NCBI GenBank assembly: GCA_017467105.1
Contig: JAFTSU010000002.1
Coordinates: forward strand, 194,481 to 258,480
Length of the DNA: 64,000 bases
Reading direction: 5' to 3'
Source: Clostridia bacterium
GTDB lineage: Bacteria > Bacillota > Clostridia > Oscillospirales > CAG-272
The notes beneath the pieces are model-generated. The model did not search any database, was not told the origin of the DNA, and worked only from the letters and a program-made list of their open reading frames with translations. Of the stretch, positions 34,162-43,951 are shown piece by piece. The position numbers and the translations under genes were made by a program. The stretch's first letter is position 1; every line of letters begins with the position of its first letter.

Positions 34162-34253
34162 TACCGCAATTATTGAAATGAGAAAACAAGCTTAAGCGTG
34201 CGTACGGTACACTATCGGGAGCATTAAATTAGGGAGTAGCCTGTGCACAATGA

Positions 34254-34288
34254 TAAAAAAGCTACCGTGATTATTACTCACGGTAGCC
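34254..34288 (-). terminator. Terminator of the oadB transcript
   Basis: On the minus strand GCTACCGTGA-type arms (34278-34287 and 34261-34270) form a perfect 10-bp stem with a 7-base loop, followed by six T's. Confidence 0.9.
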
Positions 34289-34297
34289 TCATAATTA

Positions 34298-34438
34298 TTA
34301 GTTTTTGTCGTTAGCGCCGAGCTTTCCAACTGCCACGGTTGCGGCGATGATTATTCCGATAATAATAAATACGCCCAGCATTCCAACTCCCATCCACTTG
34401 AGGTTGGTTACGAAATTCATAGGATTAAATTCAAACAT
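34298..34438 (-). CDS. 46-residue single-span membrane protein downstream of oadB
   Basis: A short gene preceded by a strong AAGGAGG site, starting 14 bases after the oadB stop and ended by a terminator 10 bases after its own stop. The protein has a polar start (MFEFNPMNFVTNLKW), one hydrophobic helix (about residues 17-38, MGVGMLGVFIIIGIIIAATVAV) and a short KLGANDKN tail. Sodium-pump decarboxylases have a small single-span gamma subunit (OadG, usually about 80 aa) that stabilises the complex; position and topology fit a minimal version. Sequence identity with OadG cannot be judged at this length. Confidence 0.8.
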   Translation of the reverse strand: MFEFNPMNFVTNLKWMGVGMLGVFIIIGIIIAATVAVGKLGANDKN

Positions 34439-34452
34439 TTCAAGCCTCCTTA

Positions 34453-35616
34453 TCAACCGAAGAAGTTGAGTATCAGAGCGCCCGCGATAACCGAGGCGAT
34501 CTGACCTGATACGTTTACGCCGATAGAGTGCATAAGAAGGAAGTTCTGATTATCCTCCTCAAGTCCCATTTTATGTACTATTCTGCCGGACATAGGGAAG
34601 GCGGAAATACCTGCCGCTCCGATCATAGGGTTGATCGGATCCTTGCCGAAAATCTTCATAATAACGTTATAGAGCTTAGCAAAAAGAACGCCGCCCGCAG
34701 TATCAACTATAAACGCGATAAGACCGAGTCCCATAATGAGAAGGGTGTTTACGCTGAGGAACTGCTCCGCGGTCATATTGAAGGCGATGGTAATTCCTAG
34801 GAATATGGTTATCAGATTTGCAAGCACCTTCTGCGCGGTATCCGAGAGAGAATCAAGCACTCCGCACTCACGGATAAGGTTACCGAACATAAGGAAGCCG
34901 ATAAGCGATCCCGCTCCCGGAGCGAAGATGCAGGCAACTATAGATATAATAATAGGGAAGAGTATTCTCGTGGTCTTTGATACGCTGTTAGCCTTATACG
35001 CCATACGTATTCTTCTCTCTTTTTTTGTGGTGAGAAGCTTGATTACGGGGGGCTGAATAATGGGCACCAGCGCCATATACGAATAAGCGGCTACCGTTAT
35101 AGCGCCTACGTAATTTGAGCCGAGAGTGTTTGCCACGACTATCGAGGTAGGACCGTCAGCCGCGCCAATTATCGCGATAGATGCGAAGTCGGCTGATTCG
35201 GGGAAGAACATTGACGCCATACACAGAGTGAAGAAGATTCCAAACTGCGCGGCCGCTCCGAACAGCATAAGCTTAGGATTGTTGAGCAAAGGACCGAAGT
35301 CGATCATCGCTCCTATACCGATGAAGAGAAGCAGAGGGAAAAGCTCGTTCGCGATACCCGCGTTATAAAGCTCGTGAAGCGGCTCGCCTATACCGCTGAC
35401 CTTGATTATCTCTCCCGCCTCGTTGAACACTACGACACCGGGGAAATTCATCAGAATTGCGCCAAATCCCATAGGCAGAAGCAGGGTGGGCTCCATTTGC
35501 TTTTTAATTGCCAGGTAAATAAGCACTCCGCCTATTGCCCACATTATGATCATTCTCCAGTTTCCATCCTTGAAGAATTCAGCGATGGGACTGAATAATT
35601 CCAGTAGCTCTTTCAT
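34453..35616 (-). CDS. Sodium-pump decarboxylase beta subunit (OadB-like)
   Basis: The membrane subunit that couples decarboxylation of a carboxybiotin carrier to Na+ export. The 387-residue polytopic protein carries the Na+-site block GAADGPTSI (near residues 150-158) and NPMIGAAGISAFPMSGRIVHKM close to the C-terminus. Only this subunit and a small neighbour are present; the carboxyltransferase (alpha) and biotin carrier must be elsewhere, so substrate (oxaloacetate, methylmalonyl-CoA or glutaconyl-CoA) cannot be told. In Clostridia, stand-alone beta subunits paired with distant alpha subunits are common. Confidence 0.92.
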   Translation of the reverse strand: MKELLELFSPIAEFFKDGNWRMIIMWAIGGVLIYLAIKKQMEPTLLLPMGFGAILMNFPGVVVFNEAGEIIKVSGIGEPLHELYNAGIANELFPLLLFIGIGAMIDFGPLLNNPKLMLFGAAAQFGIFFTLCMASMFFPESADFASIAIIGAADGPTSIVVANTLGSNYVGAITVAAYSYMALVPIIQPPVIKLLTTKKERRIRMAYKANSVSKTTRILFPIIISIVACIFAPGAGSLIGFLMFGNLIRECGVLDSLSDTAQKVLANLITIFLGITIAFNMTAEQFLSVNTLLIMGLGLIAFIVDTAGGVLFAKLYNVIMKIFGKDPINPMIGAAGISAFPMSGRIVHKMGLEEDNQNFLLMHSIGVNVSGQIASVIAGALILNFFG

Positions 35617-35713
35617 TTTATTGTCCTTTCAAATTATACTGTGCTTGATCGCACCAAAGTATTTTAACATAAAACCGGCTAAGATTTGTTTAAGAATTAA
35701 AAGCATAAATATT

Positions 35714-35744
35714 ACCGTCCCAAGCGATTTGCGTTTAGGACGGT
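35714..35744 (-). terminator. Hairpin after asnA
   Basis: ACCGTCC and GGACGGT form a 7-bp stem with a 17-base loop; the following minus-strand sequence (aatattta) is a modest T-run. Confidence 0.45.
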
Positions 35745-35752
35745 ATAATGGA

Positions 35753-36760
35753 TTACAGGAGTCTTATTCCGGCGGATCTGCAGCCCTCAAGAGTATCCTT
35801 ATCCCAAATGCTGCATTGCACCTCGCCTATATGGGCGCATCCAAGCATCAGCATACAGAGTCTTGACTGACCGATACCGCCGCCTACCGTAAGCGGAAGC
35901 TCGTTTTTCAGCAGCTTCTGATGGAAGGGAAGAGAGCGTCTTTCATTACATCCGCGCTCGTTAAGCTGTCTGTCGAGAGACTCTGCATCGACTCTGATGC
36001 CCATAGATGAAAGCTCCAGCGCGTGACCTAATACGTCGTTGTAGAACAGAATATCTCCGTTTAACTGCCAATCGTCATAGTCGGGCGCTCTTCCATCGTG
36101 TGGCTTACCGCTTCTCAGCTTGCCGCCGATCTGCATGATAAGAACGGTACGGTGCTCCTTTGTTATGGCATCCTCTCTCTCCTTGGAGGTCATATCCGGA
36201 TACATATCCTCAAGCTGCTGCGAAGTTATTGCGAACATTTTTCTTGAGAGGGAGACGTTGTGCTCCGGGAACTCGCCGTGAAGTGCTTCGTTGGTGTCGC
36301 AGATGACGTCAACTATCCGCTGCGCCGTGTCTATCAGATAGTCGAGAGTCCGCTCCTCGCGAGTGATAACCTTTTCCCAGTCCCACTGGTCGACGTAGAT
36401 CGAGTGGATATTGTCAAGCTCCTCGTCACGTCTGATAGCGTTCATATCCGTATACAGACCGTTTCCGACGTAGAAGTGATATTCCTTCAGCGCCATTCTC
36501 TTCCATTTTGCGAGAGAATGAACGACCTCAGCGCATTCTCCAACCGCCGGAACGTCAAAGGAAACGGGTCGCTCCGTGCCGTTCAGGTTGTCGTTTAGAC
36601 CCGACCCCTCAGTAACGAACAGAGGCGCTGACACACGCTTGAGATTCAGCGCGCGGCTCAGCGAATCCTGGAAGGTCCTCTTGATAAAGGAGATCGCCTT
36701 TTGCATTTTATAAATGTCGAGAGGAGAGGAATAATTCTCCGGTACGAAAAGCTTGCTCAT
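35753..36760 (-). CDS. asnA: Aspartate--ammonia ligase
   Basis: AsnA makes asparagine from aspartate, ammonia and ATP, and is related to class II aminoacyl-tRNA synthetases. Conserved blocks are VSAPLFVTEGSGLNDNLNG, VDQWDWEKVI and the C-terminal ATP motif PLTVGGGIGQSRLCMLML. 335 aa, normal. AAGGAAG precedes the ATG. It lies 60 bases behind guaB on the same strand and may share its transcript. Confidence 0.96.
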   Translation of the reverse strand: MSKLFVPENYSSPLDIYKMQKAISFIKRTFQDSLSRALNLKRVSAPLFVTEGSGLNDNLNGTERPVSFDVPAVGECAEVVHSLAKWKRMALKEYHFYVGNGLYTDMNAIRRDEELDNIHSIYVDQWDWEKVITREERTLDYLIDTAQRIVDVICDTNEALHGEFPEHNVSLSRKMFAITSQQLEDMYPDMTSKEREDAITKEHRTVLIMQIGGKLRSGKPHDGRAPDYDDWQLNGDILFYNDVLGHALELSSMGIRVDAESLDRQLNERGCNERRSLPFHQKLLKNELPLTVGGGIGQSRLCMLMLGCAHIGEVQCSIWDKDTLEGCRSAGIRLL

Positions 36761-36820
36761 AATAAAACTTCCTTCAAAGGTGATATATAAAGCACTCGAA
36801 AATTGGTAAAAATGTAAATA

Positions 36821-38323
36821 TTACTTTACCGCAGTGCTTCTTAACATAACGTCGTGGTATCCACCCTCTACAATACTTGTGGAAGAAACCAACGTCATTT
36901 TTGCTTTTTCCTGAAGCTCCTCTATAGTTATAGCTCCACAGTTGCACATAGTGGATTTAACCTTATAGAGAGACTTTTCTACGTTGTCGTGAAGGCTTCC
37001 CGCGTAGGTTACGTAGGAGTCAACACCCTCCTCGAAGTTAAGCTTTGCCTTGCCTCCGAGGTCGTATCTCTGCCAGTTTCTAGCTCTGTTAGATCCCTCG
37101 CCCCAATACTCCTTCACGTACTGTCCGTTAACCATGATCTTGGGTGTGGGGGATTCGTCAAACCGCGCGAAATATCTTCCGAGCATCATAAAGTCTGCGC
37201 CCATAGCGAGAGCGAGAGTCATATGATAATCGTGCACTATACCGCCGTCAGAGCAGATGGGAACGTATATTCCCGTTTTCTTGAAGTACTCGTCGCGAGC
37301 CTCTGCAACCTCGATAACCGCGCTTGCCTGACCGCGACCGATACCCTTCTGCTCACGGGTGATACAGATAGAGCCGCCGCCGATACCGATCTTCACGAAA
37401 TCGGCGCCTGCTTCGGCAAGGAACATAAAGCCGTCTCTGTCTACCACGTTTCCGGCGCCAACCTTTACCTTATCACCGTATTTTTCTCTGATGAAGTCGA
37501 GAGTGCGCTTCTGCCATATGGTATAGCCCTCAGATGCGTCGATGCAAAGAACGTCTGCGCCTGCCTCCACGAGAGCGGGAACGCGGGTCTCGTAGTCGCG
37601 GGTGTTGATGCCTGCTCCTACGATGTAGCTCTTGTTCTTGTCAAGAAGCTCCTGGGGATTCTCCTTGTGCTGAGAATAGTCCTTGCGGAATACGAAGTAT
37701 CTGAGATTTCCCTTCTTATCAATTATAGGCAGGGAATTGAGCTTGTGATCCCATATTATATCATTGGCTACTTTGAGTGTTGTTCCCTCGGGAGCTGTTA
37801 TGAGCTTGTCTATAGGAGTCATGAAGGTCTTTACCTTCTCGTCGGTGCTCATACGGCTGACTCTGTAATCTCTGCCCGTAACGATGCCGAGAAGCTTGCC
37901 GTGAGACGTGCCGTCGGAGGTTACCGCCATAGTTGAATGTCCCTTCTCCTCTACAAGAGCAAGAACGTCAGCTAAAGTGCTGTCCGGGGTGAGATTGGAG
38001 TCGCTGACCACGAATCCGGCCTTGTAGCCCTTAACTCTCGCTACCATAGCTGCCTGGTCCTCTATGGACTGAGATCCGTAAATGAACGAAATACCACCCT
38101 CCTTTGCCAGAGCGATAGCCATTTTATCATCGGATACCGACTGCATGATCGCGCTGGTCATAGGAATGTTCATCATTATGGGACACTCCTCTACTCCCTT
38201 GCGATATTTAACGAGAGGCGTGCGAAGGGACACGTTCTGGGGAACGCATCTTTCGTCGGTGTATCCGGGTATCAGCAGATATTCGCTGAAGGTGTGTGAG
38301 GGTTCGTTGAAGTAAGTAGCCAT
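36821..38323 (-). CDS. guaB: IMP dehydrogenase
   Basis: GuaB oxidises IMP to XMP, committing purines to GMP. The barrel is split by a CBS pair (about residues 112-215). The catalytic Cys320 is in [20 protein letters not shown], and the flap Arg419-Tyr420 in NWQRYDLGG. The opening [20 protein letters not shown] and the C-terminal [11 protein letters not shown] are, from memory, strikingly close to the Tritrichomonas foetus IMPDH rather than to ordinary GuaB. Start at 38323 follows AGAGGAA; the frame extends 21 codons further without a site and crosses the promoter. 500 aa. Confidence 0.95.
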   Translation of the reverse strand: MATYFNEPSHTFSEYLLIPGYTDERCVPQNVSLRTPLVKYRKGVEECPIMMNIPMTSAIMQSVSDDKMAIALAKEGGISFIYGSQSIEDQAAMVARVKGYKAGFVVSDSNLTPDSTLADVLALVEEKGHSTMAVTSDGTSHGKLLGIVTGRDYRVSRMSTDEKVKTFMTPIDKLITAPEGTTLKVANDIIWDHKLNSLPIIDKKGNLRYFVFRKDYSQHKENPQELLDKNKSYIVGAGINTRDYETRVPALVEAGADVLCIDASEGYTIWQKRTLDFIREKYGDKVKVGAGNVVDRDGFMFLAEAGADFVKIGIGGGSICITREQKGIGRGQASAVIEVAEARDEYFKKTGIYVPICSDGGIVHDYHMTLALAMGADFMMLGRYFARFDESPTPKIMVNGQYVKEYWGEGSNRARNWQRYDLGGKAKLNFEEGVDSYVTYAGSLHDNVEKSLYKVKSTMCNCGAITIEELQEKAKMTLVSSTSIVEGGYHDVMLRSTAVK

Positions 38324-38357
38324 TACAATTCCTCTTTCTTTAATAATATTAGCATAT

Positions 38358-38386
38358 ATTCTATCACAACGCTTTTTGCTTGTCAA
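38358..38386 (-). promoter_or_regulatory. Promoter of guaB
   Basis: On the minus strand TTGACA (38386-38381) and TAGAAT (38363-38358), 17-base spacer. Confidence 0.8.
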
Positions 38387-38435
38387 TATATTTTCAGTAT
38401 TTAAATTTTAATTTAAGCTTTAATTACCGTTGGTG

Positions 38436-41300
38436 TCACGCCTCGGAAACCGAGTCCGGCTCCGCGCCCTTCAGCGTTTCCTTGGATGCCGCGATGCAGA
38501 TAGCCGCGTTATCGCACATTTTCTCTATAAGCTTGGCGGCGCGTAGAAGATCACCGTGAGACGTTCCGATCATATTTTCGCGAAGAGCTATCTCCTTTTC
38601 GTAGCTCCATCCGGTCAGAATATCGTACGTTGCCTGTGCCGATAGAGTTCTTGGTGTCATAAGACGGTCGTATTCGCCTATCGCGCCTACCACGTATTTC
38701 GTTATATCGTCTTTACGTCTCGCAATCTCCGACAGGTATTCCGCGCTGCCGCGGAAGCACTCTACCGAGCGGACGGGGGAGGGATCACGGTATGAGTAGA
38801 ATGCGCACTCGCCTGACCGCCTTGCGATAAAGCCCGTTCCGTAAGCACCGCCGTTCACTCTGATCTCGTTCCACAGATATTCGTATGACAGAATAGATCT
38901 TACCACACGTAAAACACCGTTAATTTGACACGCATCGGGGGATAATGCGCCCATTGCGGCGTAGCTTACTCCTGCCGGGATAACAAGTCCGCGCTTTTGG
39001 GGCTTATCGTAAGAGCGTTCCGCCCTCTTGCATTTCTCTCCCTGAGGAAGAATAGAAACGATTTCTTCGGCGAGAGATTCATCTGCGCCGCAGAGTGAGA
39101 TTGTCAGTCTCTCTCTGACGCACAGACGGCGAAGCAGGGAGGCAAGTCTTTTCTCTATCTCATTCTTTTTCTCCGAGAAGCTGCGGCACAGCTCCTTGAT
39201 ACTCTTTATAGAGGGATATCCGGTCATAACATCGTTTATTCGACCGCACTCGCCTGATGCGGCAGATACGCCGGAAAGAGCAAAGCCCAAGGCGTCTTGC
39301 GACAGAGCGTCATCTATGGCGGCTCGCATCTGAACGATTATCCTCTCGACAGGCTCGGTATCACCCGTATCCGAGCGAAGCAGCACCTCGCCGATAAGCT
39401 CTGTCATTCGGTCAGCCTTCTCTTTTAGAGCGCTGGCGCTGAGGGTCAGAGCCACGGAGCCCTTTCCGGAGCCGTCTGAGAGAGGATAGGTCCTGACACC
39501 AACCGACAGGCTTCCAAGCTCCAGCCGGATCTTAGACTGAAGGTCGGATACGCTGTAGCCGCCCGTTCTGATATTTGTCAGCAGCTGGGATAGCACATGA
39601 AGATCAAAAAGCTCATCCTCGGCAAGATCGTCAGCGATAAAATTCAATGACGTATATATAATTCCGCGTGTTTCAATATGGTGCATAAGCAATCTCGCGC
39701 CCGAGATCTCCTTATCCTCGGTAACGACTCTGTCACCAAGAGGTGAGATGTCAGAGAGAGATAAGGTGGGTATCGTGTCAAGATTTTCACGGCTGTCAGG
39801 CGTGGATTGCCACTTTTTGAGTTCTTTTTGCCGCTCTATTACTTCGGTAAGAGACTGTTCGTTCATTTCCAGTCTGACTTTCTCCAGCTCTTTACGTCTC
39901 TTTTCTTCCTTGCGGAAAATTACGTTCTCTCTCGGGAGCATGACTACCGTACCGCGATGGTCGGATTCGACTGTGTATTTTAGGAGCAAGCGCTCAAAGC
40001 CGTCGCCCTCAGCCATTTTCCTGACTGCAGGAGTCAGATCCTCGTATCTCAGGCTGTCGGCGGGATCCTCGCCGTATATCCAGCCGGAGTAAGCGGAGAG
40101 CGCGTATGCGATACCGCGGGGCAGAGATCCATAATCTCCCTCGCGAAGTACGAACTCCGAGCGACCTATAGCGGCGAGAAGCCTCTGCTTGTCAAGTCCG
40201 CTCTTTGCTATATCCCCGATTACGCTTTCTACGAGCTCCTTCGCCTCGTCAAGTCTGTCCTCCTTCACGCCGATAAGCTCTACCGTGAGCTGTGTTTCTC
40301 TGGAGCGGTAGGAGTCGACCACAACGTCCTCGCAAATTCCGGTATCAAGTATTCTGCGCTTGAAATCACCCTCATTGGTGCCTGCTATCGCAGATAGAAG
40401 AATGGATAACGCGTAGCCCTCGATTCTGGAGTCGGAGTCGCCGACAAAGCCGAGAAGAAGCCTTGCGCCGCTGTCCTCGGTGCCCTCAAATTCAACTGTG
40501 ACCTCGGGCGCAAGGTGGGGGGCGTGTATCGGATAATCAACTTCTACGTTGGATTTTTCATATCCCTCAAGATATGATGAAATAAGCGGAAGCGCTTTAT
40601 CCAGGTCCACGGAGCCGTCAAGGAAAACAAGTGCGTTTTTGGGATGATAATATCGCTTGTGAGCGTTTTTGAAGTCCTCATAGGTGAGGGTTGGAATCGA
40701 ATCCGGGTCTCCTCCGGAGTCGCATCCGTACAGATTATCGGGGAACAGGGCGCGTCGCAGAAGAGAAGAGCCCATTTCCTCTACTGAGGAGTAAGCGCCG
40801 CACATTTCATTATAAACAACGCCGTTATAGGATAGGGTATCGGTCTCATCGTTATACTCGTAGCGCCATCCCTCCTGCAGAAAGATGTTTTCGTTTTTCA
40901 GCATATTCGGATGAAAGACGGCGTCAAGATATATATCGGTAAGGTTGAGAAAGTCCTTTTCGCATCTTGAGGCTACGGGGTAAACCGTTCTGTCCTCATA
41001 GGTCATCGCGTTTAAAAAGGTGTTGAGAGATCCCTTGAGAAGCTCAACGAAGGGCTCCTTAACGGGAAATTTTTCCGATCCGCAAAGCACAGAGTGCTCA
41101 ATTATATGGAACACTCCGGTATCATCACTCGGAGGAGTGCGAAAAGCAATGGCGAAGGTCATATTTCTGTCCTCTCGGTCAAGAAAGGCAAGCTCCGCGC
41201 CGCTCTCCGTATGCTCCATCATATAGAGGGTAGCGGAGAGCTCCGGAATATTTGTTTTATTTCTGACGGTAAAGCCGTGTAGATTATTTCCTATCATCAT
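38436..41300 (-). CDS. M16C-family metalloprotease (presequence-protease type)
   Basis: A 954-residue clamshell zinc peptidase. The inverted zinc motif is H65-I-I-E-H69 in GVFHIIEHSVLCG, with the third ligand Glu165 in GVVYNEMCGAYSS, as in PreP/falcilysin-type M16C enzymes that degrade oligopeptides in an enclosed chamber. The SEKFPVKEPFVELLKGSLNTFLNAMT block following the motif is also family-typical. No signal peptide, so probably cytosolic peptide recycling. The preceding hydrolase gene ends immediately before its ATG, with GAGGA as ribosome site inside that gene. Confidence 0.93.
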   Translation of the reverse strand: MMIGNNLHGFTVRNKTNIPELSATLYMMEHTESGAELAFLDREDRNMTFAIAFRTPPSDDTGVFHIIEHSVLCGSEKFPVKEPFVELLKGSLNTFLNAMTYEDRTVYPVASRCEKDFLNLTDIYLDAVFHPNMLKNENIFLQEGWRYEYNDETDTLSYNGVVYNEMCGAYSSVEEMGSSLLRRALFPDNLYGCDSGGDPDSIPTLTYEDFKNAHKRYYHPKNALVFLDGSVDLDKALPLISSYLEGYEKSNVEVDYPIHAPHLAPEVTVEFEGTEDSGARLLLGFVGDSDSRIEGYALSILLSAIAGTNEGDFKRRILDTGICEDVVVDSYRSRETQLTVELIGVKEDRLDEAKELVESVIGDIAKSGLDKQRLLAAIGRSEFVLREGDYGSLPRGIAYALSAYSGWIYGEDPADSLRYEDLTPAVRKMAEGDGFERLLLKYTVESDHRGTVVMLPRENVIFRKEEKRRKELEKVRLEMNEQSLTEVIERQKELKKWQSTPDSRENLDTIPTLSLSDISPLGDRVVTEDKEISGARLLMHHIETRGIIYTSLNFIADDLAEDELFDLHVLSQLLTNIRTGGYSVSDLQSKIRLELGSLSVGVRTYPLSDGSGKGSVALTLSASALKEKADRMTELIGEVLLRSDTGDTEPVERIIVQMRAAIDDALSQDALGFALSGVSAASGECGRINDVMTGYPSIKSIKELCRSFSEKKNEIEKRLASLLRRLCVRERLTISLCGADESLAEEIVSILPQGEKCKRAERSYDKPQKRGLVIPAGVSYAAMGALSPDACQINGVLRVVRSILSYEYLWNEIRVNGGAYGTGFIARRSGECAFYSYRDPSPVRSVECFRGSAEYLSEIARRKDDITKYVVGAIGEYDRLMTPRTLSAQATYDILTGWSYEKEIALRENMIGTSHGDLLRAAKLIEKMCDNAAICIAASKETLKGAEPDSVSEA

Positions 41301-42254
41301 TTATTTTTCCTCGTCGATCAGTGGTTTCAGAAATTCGTTCAGCGATCCCAGGTATCTATCCTTGTCGCAGAAATAGCTAGTGCCGTGGTCTGCCTTGGGA
41401 ACGGGCAAAAATTGCTTGTTGTCGCACGCCACAGAGTCAAAAAGCTGCTGTCCCATATAGAATGGAACGAAGCCGTCCTCCATACCGTGTATAATAAACG
41501 TCGGCGTTACCGAGTGCTTTACCGCGTCTATGGCTGATGCGGAGCATACGTCTATACCCGCGAACAGAATGCCGCCGAGTCTGACGAAGGGGAAGGCTAT
41601 CCTATGAGGTATTCCCATATCTCCTATAACCTTTCTTATAATGCTCTCCGGAGAGGAGAAGGGACAATCCGCCATAACCGCCTTGACGTTCTTCGGTACT
41701 CCGAGTCCCGTTGCCATCAGTACGGTTGACGCTCCCATGGATATTCCGATCAAAATTATCTGTACGTCGCTGCCAAAGCGGGCTATTGTATAATCGATCC
41801 AATCAAGACAGTCGTATCTTTCCTTTATTCCGAAGGTGATAGCTCTGCCGCCGCTTCCGCCGTGAGTTCGTTGATCGACCAGGATAAGATTGTGCCCGCG
41901 ATCACAGGCATCTCTCGCTCCGCTGCAGAAGTCCCTGAACGGATGCCCCCTGTAGCCGTGCATCTGTATTTCAACGGGTGCGCCGTCGCGAACGTGATAA
42001 TATCTGGCGTGAAGCTGAATTCCGTCACGGGATCTGATATACACGTCCTCGCAGGGAGTGGCGATTATTTTATCTATCATAGGCCTCATTCTGTCTTCGT
42101 ACTGCTTGAATCCGTCGGTAGAAAGAATAAGGTACGGGTCGCTCGATTTTTTGTCGTTTTTGGAAAAGGTTATTTTGTAGCATACGTATGCCACGCTAAG
42201 CGCGAGAGCAAGTATAGCCGACGTAATTATCAGAATAATAAGCGCGGGATGCAT
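41301..42254 (-). CDS. Alpha/beta hydrolase with N-terminal membrane anchor
   Basis: A serine hydrolase of 317 aa. Residues 4-26 form a membrane helix, followed by the alpha/beta fold with nucleophile elbow G-I-S172-M-G, acid Asp260 in HGMEDGFVP and His290 in KADHG, so the triad is complete. The oxyanion HGYRGHP block near residue 99 is typical of the YqiA/YtpA-like group of extracellular-facing esterases or lipases. Substrate unknown. First gene of a two-gene transcript with the M16 protease. Confidence 0.85.
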   Translation of the reverse strand: MHPALIILIITSAILALALSVAYVCYKITFSKNDKKSSDPYLILSTDGFKQYEDRMRPMIDKIIATPCEDVYIRSRDGIQLHARYYHVRDGAPVEIQMHGYRGHPFRDFCSGARDACDRGHNLILVDQRTHGGSGGRAITFGIKERYDCLDWIDYTIARFGSDVQIILIGISMGASTVLMATGLGVPKNVKAVMADCPFSSPESIIRKVIGDMGIPHRIAFPFVRLGGILFAGIDVCSASAIDAVKHSVTPTFIIHGMEDGFVPFYMGQQLFDSVACDNKQFLPVPKADHGTSYFCDKDRYLGSLNEFLKPLIDEEK

Positions 42255-42281
42255 AATGTACTCCGTATATGTTTTTAATAT

Positions 42282-42311
42282 ATTTTATCACGCGAGCAGA
42301 TGAAATGTCAA
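42282..42311 (-). promoter_or_regulatory. Promoter of the hydrolase-protease pair
   Basis: On the minus strand TTGACA (42311-42306) and TAAAAT (42287-42282), 18-base spacer. Confidence 0.75.
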
Positions 42312-42447
42312 TAAATGCGGTAAAAAATACGTCGGCAAGCCGTAAGGAGAAAAATGAGGATGTAAGAAAAATTATAAAAGTAAAAACCTTCTTTATCACG
42401 TATATTATTAGTCGGAAGACGCAAAAATAAGCAAGATAAACCACAAC

Positions 42448-42476
42448 TTGGAAAATAGTAAAAGAATATAAATAAT
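42448..42476 (+). promoter_or_regulatory. Probable promoter of the dehydrogenase operon
   Basis: TTGGAA (42448-42453) and AATAAT (42471-42476), 17-base spacer; weaker match than others. A small hairpin (GTTACCG/CGGTGAC, 42481-42501) lies just before the ribosome site. Confidence 0.45.
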
Positions 42477-42514
42477 AACCGTTACCGTCTGAAGCGGTGA
42501 CAGAGGGAGGAAAA

Positions 42515-43951
42515 ATGTTTGACGTTGCAATTATAGGAGCCGGCGTTGTAGGCGGCATGGTGGCCAGAGAGCTTACCCGATACGGCTTAGATGTCGTGCT
42601 TCTGGAGAAGGAGTCTGACGTTGCTATGGGCGCTACCAGAGCGAACAGCGGAATAGTGCACGCGGGCTTTGATGCAAAGGAGGGCACGCTTAAGGCGAGG
42701 ATGAACCTTCGCGGCTCTGAAATGATGGAGGAGGTTTGCCGTGAGCTTGGCGTTAAGTACAGAAGAAACGGCTCTATCGTCGTCGGATTTGATGGGGAGG
42801 ACGAGAAGACCCTTCGTCAGCTTTTGGCTAGAGGAGAGAAGAACGGTGTTAAGGGGCTGAGGCTTCTCACGGGAGATGAGGCAAGGGCTATTGAGGTTAA
42901 CCTTGGAGAAGGAGTAAGCTGCGCTCTTCACGCGCCTACCGGTGCTATCGTTTGCCCTTACGAGCTTTGTATGGCGGCTGTGGGTAACGCAATGGATAAC
43001 GGAGCGGAGCTGAAGCTTGAGTTTAACGTTTGCAAAATAGACTATACTGACGGCGTGTATACGGTAAAGTCGTCGGACGGTGAGCAGGTAGAGGCGAGAT
43101 ACGTTATCAACTCCGCCGGTATATTCTCTGACGATATAGCGAGAATGATAGGTGACACTTCCTTCTCCATCAGGGCGAGAAGAGGAGAATATATCCTTCT
43201 CGACAGAGCCTGTGAGGGACTCGTTGATCATACGGTATTCCGTTGTCCTACGGCTATGGGTAAGGGCGTTCTCGTATCTCCTACAGTGGACGGAAACATT
43301 CTGATAGGTCCTACCGCTGAGGATATAGATGATAAAAACGATCGCAAAACTACGACACGGGGTATGGCTAACGTGAGAAAGCTCGCTGCAGAGCAGGTCA
43401 GAGGAATAGACTTCTCCAAAACCATAACCTCCTTTACCGGCTTGCGCTCCACAGGCAGCACCGGCGACTTTATTATCGCAAGCCCAAGAGATAATTTCAT
43501 AAATCTCGGAGGAATAGAGAGCCCCGGTCTTACCTCGGCTCCCGCTATTGCGGAGTACGTAAGAGAAATGCTTGCCGATATGGGCGCCGACCTCTCACTC
43601 CGTGATGATTTTGATCCGAACAGACGTCCGCTTCACTACTTCAAGGAGCTTTCCGAGGATGAGAAAAACGAAATGATCGCTAAAAATCCCGAGTACGCTC
43701 ACGTGATATGCAGATGCGAGAGAGTCAGCGAGGGTGAGATACTTGAGGCTATTCGTACGAATCCCAGACCTATAAGCGTCGACGGAGTTAAGCGCCGCAC
43801 CAGAGCCACCATGGGAAGATGTCAGGGCGGCTTCTGTACTCCTTACATCGTAGAGCTTCTGGCGGCTGAGATGAATATACCTTATGAAAAGGTAACGAAG
43901 AGCGGCGGAAAATCCTATATCAACCTTTCTAAAACGAAGGAGGGAATATGA
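42515..43951 (+). CDS. FAD-dependent dehydrogenase with BFD 2Fe-2S domain (GlpA-like)
   Basis: A 478-residue flavoprotein of the DAO/GlpA type. The N-terminal FAD motif is IIGAGVVGGMVARELTRYG, with the family block GATRANSGIVHAGFDA. The C-terminal 80 residues form a BFD-like 2Fe-2S domain with C-R-C-E-R and later G-R-C-Q-G-G-F-C. In Firmicutes this gene with the next two (FAD/NAD dehydrogenase, DUF1667) forms the anaerobic glycerol-3-phosphate dehydrogenase-like complex. Start 42515 follows GGGAGG. Glycerol 3-phosphate is the most likely substrate from family context, but no glycerol kinase or facilitator is nearby. Confidence 0.88.
   Translation: MFDVAIIGAGVVGGMVARELTRYGLDVVLLEKESDVAMGATRANSGIVHAGFDAKEGTLKARMNLRGSEMMEEVCRELGVKYRRNGSIVVGFDGEDEKTLRQLLARGEKNGVKGLRLLTGDEARAIEVNLGEGVSCALHAPTGAIVCPYELCMAAVGNAMDNGAELKLEFNVCKIDYTDGVYTVKSSDGEQVEARYVINSAGIFSDDIARMIGDTSFSIRARRGEYILLDRACEGLVDHTVFRCPTAMGKGVLVSPTVDGNILIGPTAEDIDDKNDRKTTTRGMANVRKLAAEQVRGIDFSKTITSFTGLRSTGSTGDFIIASPRDNFINLGGIESPGLTSAPAIAEYVREMLADMGADLSLRDDFDPNRRPLHYFKELSEDEKNEMIAKNPEYAHVICRCERVSEGEILEAIRTNPRPISVDGVKRRTRATMGRCQGGFCTPYIVELLAAEMNIPYEKVTKSGGKSYINLSKTKEGI

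Noticed and set aside
36854..37936. 360-codon plus-strand frame in guaB
   Set aside because: Antisense shadow of guaB, whose active site and full length are intact.
42481..42514. GlpP-type antiterminator before the dehydrogenase operon
   Set aside because: Only a 7-bp hairpin is present and no terminator lies in the leader; the evidence is insufficient.
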